From: Bolinopsis microptera
Lineage: Eukaryota > Ctenophora > Tentaculata > Lobata > Bolinopsidae
Length of the DNA: 64,000 bases
Direction: 5' to 3'
Assembly: GCF_026151205.1 (NCBI RefSeq)
Contig: NC_087081.1
Coordinates: 2,299,246-2,363,245, forward strand
Position 1 is the first letter of the stretch. Every line of letters starts with the position of its first letter. Positions 55,217 through 64,000 of this stretch are shown here, piece after piece. Under the pieces are notes generated by a model. The model was not told the DNA's origin. It was given only the letters and a program-made list of their open reading frames with translations, and did not search any database. Made by a program: the position numbers and the translations under genes.

Positions 55217-58200
55217 TTATTTTACTTCCAGGTTAGTTCCCGCCATCTGGTTGAAGAGTTTTACACTGTCGTTTAGTAATGTGTTGTTAACTGGCTCATC
55301 TGTTAAAACTATCTCTGACACCTGAATAGTGAGTAAGAGTTAGATTTATTATTTTATGTCGATTAAAATAATTGATTGTTGTCTTTTTTTTCATTCCAAT
55401 TATTTAATTTATCACAGATACGGAGGCAAAGCAAGCCAGTTCTTCTAAAGTTCTAAAATCAAATCTGTACAGCGAGTGTCAAACGGCCTTCTTGCGTATT
55501 AAAAGCTCATTATTTTAATTTTAATTTACTTATGATCAGCTCTGATACCTAACGAGACATATTCATGTTCGACATAATTCCGGTGACCAAAATAATTTGG
55601 GAACGAAAATATGGGAATTTTTTCCGAAAAACGCCAAATTTCGTACCCCAAATTAAATCATGGTAATGTAGTTTGAAGAGCGTTTCTCTTGTAGCGAATA
55701 TGGGGATTTTTTCATCAGCTCCTTATTTTACAAAAATGAAACCCAATATTTGATAAGGGTACAAAGATCTTCTCTGATCAGCTGTTTTATCTTGTAAACA
55801 ATTCCTCCGGAGCCTTTAAAACTTAGCCTCAACTTAACTTCTAATCCTCTAGACGGTATAGGAGACCGACGCGATGGTGTCTGTTAAATGACGGTGACCT
55901 AAATTTTGGTGATTTTTTCGAAAAACCACTTTCGTACCATTTAAATATGTCTCGTAAGGTAAACAATTGAAAACCAGCAAAATGACAGCCAGCAGCAAAT
56001 GATTAGGTAATACAGGTTGGGCCATAATTAACACAATGTCAACAAGACCAGATAGCTGATAACATGCTATAATTGGCCAAGAAACGCTACGTCACTTTTG
56101 GACCAACACATCACATTAAATCATAGCTCAATATCAAGTCACCTCACGCTTTTCCACGTATAAGCCCTGAAATCAATCACACATTTAGTGAAAATGTGTG
56201 TGAAAATTTAACAATACACACATTCACACTAATAATAATCACACATTTACTCTAAGTAACATTCAAATACACAAGAAACATGCAGTGTATGTATGTATGT
56301 ATGTTAGTAAGGGCAATTACTCAAACCGATCTTCCAGCCGAAAAAAGATTCTCATGTTTTAGTCTAAAAAGTTTGCACTACCATAACCCCAGCCGCTCTC
56401 CTATACTGTATATACGCTAGTGGAACAACTAACAAGATAAGATAACATAAATAGAAGATAAGAATTTCCAAACTCACGTTCTTATCACGTGACAGTAGCG
56501 CTAGTTTCTGTCTAAGAAGAAGGTCAGTGTGAGAAGATAAAGCTATGTGTGGGGACAGGGTTTCTTGGAACACTGTTCTCAATGTCTTCTTGTTGGCTGA
56601 GAACGCTCCGTTCAGCGGTGCTTCTGGGTGGTGTTAACTGTTAAGTGTTAGGTGAATTTAGTGACAAAAATCTCAATAATATTGTAAAACTTGTAACTAT
56701 TTGATAGTTTTCATATTTTTTACCGTGCGTCAAATGACTAAATACCATACTATGCTATGATCTTATTGAATAATCTTCAAAGCAACATCTAAACTCTGAA
56801 TATTCGGAACATTTCGAAATATTCCGGAATATTTCTCACCTACACCCCTCTGTAAAGACAATGCTTTTATCTTTTCAGTGATTGCTTTACCACCGTAGTT
56901 AGCGCTGTAGCCACACTTCAGTAGCCGGTCTATGGGGTCCTTCTTCCTCGGTTCCGGTTCTAGTTTCTTCTAAACATGAGTTGTTATCATCAGTCATATT
57001 TTTACAGAAGTTTTTCAATAGAAATCAGGCTCAACCAACAGTATCAAGCTAATATTTCAGACGAAATTTACATAGCAACAGACGACTTTCCACGTTCCAA
57101 TAAAATTGTAATAGTCACCCGAAAAAATTCCAAAACAGAAATCTGTACATTCTAAACAAAACCCAAAATTCCAGAGTTCCAGCTCAGGCTGAGGGCCTGT
57201 CGTGATATCATGGATCGCTTAGGTTCCACCAGGATCTGGTAGTCCTCATAATTCTACGGCCTCTATGTATCGTCATCTCGCACAATTCTTTAAGAATCTT
57301 GTGAATTTGGCATGTGAAAATTTGCAGCCTTCCAGACATTGATTGAGTCAACGAGGTGTTGTACATCACCTCAAGATCGGGTGACAGGAGGTTGCTTGAC
57401 TATGACGTCACCTTGTTCTCCGTTTCCCGCTCATTGGACCAGGTGAGCTTGCATGCTTGTGAATGTGGGTGTGTTTCTATAGGGGGTCATACCTAATTAC
57501 CCCCTATAGAAACCGAAACTTATTTTTTGGCAGAAAGATAGAAATTTACCAAAGTATCGACATTGCTATAAACTTATTTTGATGACCATCCCTGACCTAA
57601 AATTGCATGAGAAATCGATTAAACTTGGTTTCAGAACTCAAAAATGCTTCCTTATGCCTTAAAATCCATGTTTCATCGATACAATCAACATTATGATCCT
57701 GTTGATTAATTAGTAACAGGTAACAAATACGTAAAATAAGTTTATAGCAATGTCGAATGTCGATACTTTGGTAAATTTCTAGCTTCTGCCTGAAAATAAA
57801 TTTTCGGTTTTTATAGGGGGTAATTAGGTATAAACTACAGTACAGCTGTACTTACACCCACATTCACAAGCATGCAAGCTCACCTGGTCCAATGAGCGGG
57901 AAACGGAGAACAAGGTGACGTCATAGTCACGTGACCTCAGGCTCATAAGTCATAATGACGTGACCTCAGACCCAATCAATTGGGTTCTGGCCTGGTCAGC
58001 CCCCTGTCACCCGATCTTGAGGTGACGTACGACACCTCGTTGACTCAATTAATGTCTGGAAGGCTGCACATTTTCACAAGCCAAATTCACAAGATTCTCA
58101 AAGAGTTGTGCGAGATGACGATACATGGAGGCCGCAGAATTATGAGGACTACCAGATCCTGGTGGAACCTAAGCGATCCATGATATCACGAGCTCAGCAT

Positions 58201-61200
58201 ACCTCAGGTTTCAATAAATCAAGAGCGCTGAAATCAACACTATCCAGGTTGGCGGTGTAGCGCTTGCTGCGCATTTCACGCTCCAACTCTTTGTAGATCT
58301 CTATGATTCCAGCATCTTCCTCTAACATAGCTAACTCCTCGTCTGAGATTGGGTCATAATCTTCATCTTCATCTCTCTGGAATGTCAATAAATATGTCAT
58401 CTTATTGCAATTGCATTGTACTGAAATGGCAAAATTTCTATCTTAACATTAACATCAAAATACATATCTAACGTTTGGTCAGAATTCGATTAGCTTATAA
58501 ACGAAAACCGACGACAAAAGGTTGGTCAATCATGTTTTAATATAATGTGTTAGAAATATTAAACTATATGTTAATATAATTGTTAAATAACTTACCCTGC
58601 CTTTTCTTTTGTTCGAATCTATAGACGAAGACCTCTTTCCTGAGACCCTTTCTGGATCCTCTCTTGGCTTCCTTCTGAAAACACAATGTTCGCTATTAAA
58701 TGGTGATTATCAAGGCATATCTCAAAATTCCAATGCGTCTCAGAAATTCAAACAATTTGAAATCAACGTTTTACTGGACTTCTCTTTTTATCTCAAGGAT
58801 TGAAAATTAACCTGTTATCCTCATCGCCACGCCTGGGTCTGGTTTGCTCGGGATCTCTTCTCTGGTTGGCGAATGATTTCTGGTAGTCATTCCTTGATCC
58901 GCGCGAATTGTCCTCTTCCGCACGTGGGCGCCGTGTGACGTTATCGTCATCTACCCGTCCACGGTCATCTCGCCTATTGTCGTGGTCTGAAAGTATTTAT
59001 TTTGTCAATTTGCTGTTCCCAACAGATGTAACGAGTTTCAAGTAATCTGGTGCCAGTAATCTGGTGCCAGTAATCTGGTGCAATGTTAAAGTAACATCTG
59101 AAATCAGGGAATTTATAAATTAAATACAGACTCGTATATGGACACGTTCATTTGAGTTTGAGGATATTGGTAAATATAAGTGACGCTACTAAAAGGCACA
59201 GTGTAGTTGACTTTGTCACACTATGAAATTACTTAAACCCTTGATGGTTAGGATAATCGTCTCATCCTCTAGGCTAACTTTGTCACATAACGATATCTTA
59301 ATCAGGTGATAAGATATCGCTTAAATACGGCCGGCACGGAAATGGTTACATTGTCACACTATAAACATGTGACGGAGTAAATATGGACCCCTTGCTGCCG
59401 TTTTTGACCAAATTTTTGAGTTTCCAGTTGATTGGATGGGTACATATGACCATTACCTACATATTTGACGACTTTTTTCGTTAGATGGTGCATTCAGGTT
59501 TACTCTGTCACACATAAAAGAAAATATGTGATGAATGTTTAGGGCACCCTGATAAGCAATGTTGAGTAGTGTAAGTTTATTTGATGGCCTGGAAGTGCTG
59601 GGAATTGTTATTATATCATATAGTCGTAAGGAATTAAAACACAGAAGGCACAACCAAGCTTACTTTGTCACATAATCTTGATGATATCTGAACATGTGTG
59701 AAATTGAACAATTAATGATATACCAGCTTAAACCCCTTATATTATACGTACTATGGATCAAACAACACTGCTAGTACCATGCACCAGTCACATAAATCAT
59801 TATCAGGTGGTAATATGATAACAGTGTCACAATTAAACTACCGCTACATGGTCAAAAATAGGGTAATTTCGTCACACAAAATTATTATAACTCTGTTAGC
59901 TCCTTGCTGGCAAAATAACTAGTTTATCGAAATTTGTTTGATGATAAAGTTACATAGTTATCTAATAGAGGTATAGTTCTTCAAAATAAGGGCAAGACAT
60001 GTTTACTTTGTCACATCAGTTATTATAAGAGTTAGGTAATCGTCATCAGATTAAAAGATATTTTTCGTAGTTTGGATCGATTAATACTTTAACCCATTAG
60101 GGAATAGGGACGATAGGGTCGTTTTATGACCCACCTTTTCTAGACGAAAAACCAAATTACTAAACGCTATAACGAATCTATAGCATATATACTCAAAATT
60201 TATTGGGCTTCATTATATGTAGCCCAATAAATTTTGAGCATATATGCTATAGATTCGTTATAGCGTTTAGTAATTTGGTTTTTCGTCTAGAAAAGGTGGG
60301 TTATAAAAACGACCCTATCGTCCTGTAATAAATCCTATGCCAAATATAACACACTATCGTGATACTGTTGGGGCAGGGAAAGTTAATTTTGTCACATTTT
60401 CAATGTCTTTGACAAATTAATCTAAATTTTTAAAATTGAGCTCTTATGTTCTGGACAATATTCTTCCAATCGTTTCTGAAAGAATGTTGAATTCTAATAG
60501 AGTTATAGATCTTCAAAATAGGGGCAAGACATGTTTACTTTGTCACATCAGTTATTATAAAAGTTAGGTAATCGTCATCACATTAACATATATTTTTTGT
60601 AGTTTGGATTGATTTATATAGGTAATAAAGCAGCCTATGCTAATTTTTACACATTATCTTGAAATTGTTGGGGCATGAAAAGTTAATTTTGTCACATTTT
60701 TAGTGAATTTGACAAATTTAACCTAAAATTGTTAAACTTAAGCTCTGATGGTCCGGACAATATTCTAATAGAGGTATAGAATATAGATCTTCAAAATAGG
60801 GGCAAGACATGTTTACTTTGTCACATCAGTTATTATAAGAGTTATTATAAGAGACTATTTCATTCTATAATCATTGTTTTTAATCTATTTACGATTTCGT
60901 ATAATTTTTTGTGACAATGTAAACATCAACTGATCTTAAATTGCATCAACTATATTGTCATCATATAAAATTTTCCCGCCTTTCAAACCAAAATCAGATA
61001 TAAATAATTCGCTCAAAATTTTAAATTTCATATATTGTGACAGAATTAACCTCATTTCAATTTCCCAATAACCGAGTGCCTGTATTAGCTAATTATTCAA
61101 AACAACACATTTTAGGGCTATGATCGGTAGAGCAACCATCAAATAATGAGTTGAAAGGTTTTTTTAGGACACCTCACAGTAGAATAGAGGTATGGTATCA

Positions 61201-62419
61201 TGAGTGTGACAAAGTTACCCACATATTGCCTTGTAACCGTTCGATCCGTGCCCATTAACCAATGTTGTATCATAATTGTTAGATTGACCTAATTTACTAT
61301 ATTTCAGACCAAGGAATGATAATTAGACAACTGCAGTTAACTAAGTCACACAAAATGTGACATTTGAAACATTATGGTGCCTAACAACAATAGATTTTCT
61401 TTCTGAGCGGTGCATATGGGAGTATGGGTTACGTGGCTAATGTTCAGAACTTCTGAACGTGAAAGGTTAATAGATGTCAAAATTAAGCCACTATCGTCAA
61501 AAACGCTATTATTTTTGTTTACCAATATCCTCAAACTCAAATGAACGTGTCCATATATACGAGTTGTCATCTTAAATGTTGTCATCTTAAATGTTGTTTT
61601 GCTGTGATAACTTGATAAGAAAATATAAAAACAAAAGATATCACAAGTTAAAATGTGAAAATTGGCAAACAAAGCGATCTATTAGTTTTATAGTTTATAC
61701 CTCTATCACGTCTGCCCCTGTCATCGTCCTCGTGTCTTCTATCATCCCTTCTTTCATCCCTTCTATCCTCCCTTCTGTCATCCCTTCTGTCATCCCTTCT
61801 GTCATCTCTTCTAGACTCATCTCTTCTGGACTCATCTCTTCTAGACTCATCTCTTCTAGACTCATCTCTCCTCTCATCTCGTCTTTCATTCAAGGATCTC
61901 TCTCGTTTCACCTCATCTCGACGGGACTTTGAATCTTTGTACCCAGGATAGCTGACTAGAGTCTCCTCCTCGCGGCGTCGTGACGAGCTTCGTCTTTGAG
62001 GTTTATCTTTCAAGAATCTACTTGGAATGAAGCCCACATCTGGATTTGCTGATTTCGCCTCTTGCTTTATTTCACTCTTATGTTCAGTTTCTGTGATGAT
62101 TGTTACATGAATATAATAAATTCTATGAAAAGCATTAATAAAATTGACTTCAATAGCTAATAAAAGAAAAATGTTCATAGATTAAAATATCTTATAATGC
62201 TTTAACTTGAGGTCAACAATTATGCCCCTTAATAGGCAGTAAATTAATATAAAAAATAGAAGGTGAAAGAAAACCTGGGATACCTGAAGATATAGAGGTA
62301 TGACTGCTATCACTGGAAGATGATCTCTTTCTCTTTCGAGCGCTCTCACCCTTGCCTTTTCGTGAGGAACTGTACTTTTTGTGTACAACTATCGCTTTTA
62401 AATCTTCCTCTGTTGGCAT
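55217..62419 (-). CDS. ZC3H13-like protein (putative m6A methyltransferase-complex subunit), eight exons
   Basis: Exons on the minus strand: 62419-62284, 62090-61701, 58986-58812, 58674-58596, 58376-58203, 56969-56840, 56623-56478 and 55321-55217. They total 1335 bp (444 residues) with all phases consistent. The N-terminal half is Arg/Ser/Asp/Glu-rich, with VGFIPSRFLKDKPQRRSSSRR and repeated RRDES and RRDDR pentapeptides. The C-terminal half is conserved-looking: DPISDEELAMLEEDAG, VDFSALDLLKPE, DRLLKCGYSANYGGKA, QETLSPHIALSSHTDLLLRQ and EPVNNTLLNDSVKLFNQ. From memory this order matches the C-terminal region of ZC3H13/Flacc, which anchors the m6A-writer complex in the nucleus. No CCCH finger is present, as in insect Flacc. 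Intron 2 contains a 2.4-kb transposon and intron 5 a 1-kb foldback. Orthology is likely but not proven. Confidence 0.7.
57195..58195. mobile_element. 1-kb foldback element in intron 5 of the ZC3H13-like gene
   Basis: Arms of about 350-480 bp (from 57195 inward and from 58195 inward). They share TCGTGATATCATGGATCGCT, GGACTACCAGATCC, GCATGCAAGCTCACCTGG and CAAGGTGACGTCA, with gaps between them. The inner part pairs again (CGATACTTTGGTAAATTTCT). The right arm abuts the splice donor after exon 5. Confidence 0.75.
59139..61553. mobile_element. TGTCACA-rich non-autonomous DNA element (copy 2)
   Basis: Same ends and interior as 11763-14302. TATA at 59135-59138 and 61554-61557. It lies in intron 2 of the ZC3H13-like gene. 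It has fewer internal ~310-bp repeat units than copy 1 and carries a nested foldback at 60107-60325. Confidence 0.82.
60107..60325. mobile_element. Nested ~215-bp foldback MITE with near-perfect arms
   Basis: Arms of about 100 bp starting GGACGATAGGGTCGTTTT pair almost without mismatch around a short TTCATTATATG loop. It interrupts the TGTCACA element relative to copy 1 near 12700. Confidence 0.8.
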
Positions 62420-63964
62420 GGTCCTATACTGTAGTCTATTGTAGATAAATCCTGTCAATTTCATGTAATAAATGCTATACAGTGTACATTCAACTAAGAA
62501 ATGTTTTCTTGAAAAATTTGTTGTTTTCTTGAAGAGATCAGATTTCGATTACATTTTTGTGTCCAGTGCAACATTTTTCAATTCACAATGAGAGATGCAA
62601 GAATGGACAGTATTAGTAGAAAATAACCTTAATTTGATGCTTTTTTAGACATTTCATATTATTATCAAGGAAACATGATATAAAGATAATACAAGACTAA
62701 AACATCATGAAAAGACGTCATGATCTTCATCATTAAATTAAATGGGAAAATAACCAAATAGTAACACAAACAGTAATAAATTTATCATAAACTAGATTTT
62801 ATTTCAATTTTCCATAAAATACTCAACTATCCATTTACTTCTCACAGTTATGTTATATTAGCCAGAGTTTTTTTTTTTCAAAATATTTTACATGCTAAAT
62901 TATCATTGCCAGCAGAAGGACTTTAAATCTTATCCCCTCCCATCGTTTATAATATGAGACAATACACAACTTCTCATTGCACAAGTACATTTTTGTTTCA
63001 ATTGGAGGTGTTAAATCGGAAACTAATTTGGAAATTTATCAAAAGTTTCTACAAGTTCTAAAAAACTCAAAGATTCAAATAAATTTAAATTATGTTATTT
63101 TCCAAAAGGATATAATTAGGGAACCCTGCATTACTTCTGAGCTTTCTTGCAAAACCCCAAACAAACACCAGATAAAAGCTAATAACACACAAATCAGTAT
63201 GAAATAATACCTAGTTGTAAATAAATTCCAGGATAACTATGATAGTATAATACAAATTTACAGTTGAAGGAAGTGAGCATGAATACCAAAATCTCATATC
63301 ACCAATCATCGTCCAGCTAACAATTTACATTCCGTGAAGGGTTTAGCCTGCAACTGGAGGAAAGTCGTGTTATAATGGCAACATTTGGTAAGCTTCAAAC
63401 TAGATAATTCGAAAACCAAGGTACGTAGAATTGCGAGAAAGATGCTGAGCTACAGTCATATGGGACACAGTCATATATGGGACAGTCATATGGGACACAG
63501 TCATATGAAAACAAAGGCAGGAGAAAAGGGGGCAACTGAAAGAAGGTAAAAAGACTGGAAAGCAAGATTTTCAAAATTATAATCCTTTCACTGCCATTGA
63601 TGTTTTAATATTCTAAGCAGTTCCTGTTGTGTTACAGAGTACCGTCTATATATAATAAAGTTCTAATAATACAGACACATTTGGACATATATTATTATGA
63701 CAACAAAGGTGGACCTAACTTTTATGAACTCTAATTATAGATCTATTTACAGATCTCAATATTGAGCTCACTCCCACCACGACAACTAAATCTAAAACCT
63801 ATTTCAAAAATTTTAAATGACAGCTTTTCCTTATTTTAGTAATATTGTTATAGGTAGCCCAGATTTTCAAATCAATCTGGAGATGCGTGGCAATTTCTAT
63901 CATCATTTCCTATCTTCACTCTTCAGCAGGAGAATTAAACAAATAATGCAGGTGTCAAAACTGT
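62420..63964. other. Intergenic region, right side
   Basis: AT-rich. Short GGGACACAGTCATATG repeats occur at 63459-63510. The plus-strand frame at 62977-63207 has no family features and is not called. It likely includes the 3' untranslated region of the gene ending at 63965. Confidence 0.4.
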
Positions 63965-64000
63965 TCACCCAAATTCAATGTCATCAGGGTCTTCTTCGAG
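63965..64000 (-). CDS. Last codons of a minus-strand gene (rest beyond window)
   Basis: The minus strand reads LEEDPDDIEFG and then TGA at 63967-63965, an acidic C-terminus. The frame is open to the window edge. Too short to identify. Confidence 0.35.
   Translation of the reverse strand, partial: LEEDPDDIEFG

Overview
This is animal nuclear DNA. Genes are split by many introns that are mostly 100-700 bp long with GT..AG borders. The encoded families (C2H2 zinc fingers, fucolectin-type lectins, an LDLa-domain seven-helix receptor, a ZC3H13-like m6A-complex protein) are metazoan. The sequence is AT-rich and full of foldback elements, minisatellites and a Ty3/gypsy retrotransposon, which suits an aquatic, perhaps early-branching invertebrate. 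The phylum cannot be fixed from the sequence alone. All exon chains below were built by hand from splice-site phase and reading frame, without transcripts.

Layout. 1-507: tail of a DUF7869-like, transposon-associated gene. 508-5880: repeats (GGTATATC hairpins, a long foldback repeat, an 88-bp tandem repeat, a 431-bp GT run, a palindromic element with an 11-bp target duplication). 5885-11472 (minus): a secreted lectin gene whose exon is split by a 4.84-kb DNA transposon with ~0.9-kb inverted ends, an 8-bp target duplication and its own spliced gene. 11763-14302: a TGTCACA-rich element, with a second copy at 59139-61553. 15355-16908: second copy of the long foldback repeat. 16993-24737 (minus): an intact paralogous lectin gene carrying a young, complete Ty3/gypsy element in intron 1. 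25467-27914: a 650-bp direct duplication. 28075-28563: a LINE 3' remnant. 29071-31605 (plus): an LDLa/7TM receptor. 34821-42194 (plus): a nine-exon gene for a CC-rich single-pass membrane protein. 43751-47886, 48612-54017 and 55217-62419 (all minus): a nine-finger zinc-finger gene, a large ESPEAVA-repeat gene and a ZC3H13-like gene. 63965-64000 (minus): the last codons of another gene.

The most unusual theme is exon-edge minisatellites. In the CC-rich membrane protein gene (three separate exon borders), and again in the zinc-finger gene, the last or first 25-45 bases of an exon plus its splice site are tandemly repeated into the neighbouring intron. This creates up to 18 decoy splice sites next to the real one. 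Other items worth a second look are the transposon caught inside a lectin exon, an unclassified palindromic element with variable-length target duplications, and a 113-bp GC-rich insert that folds into a branched RNA-like structure.
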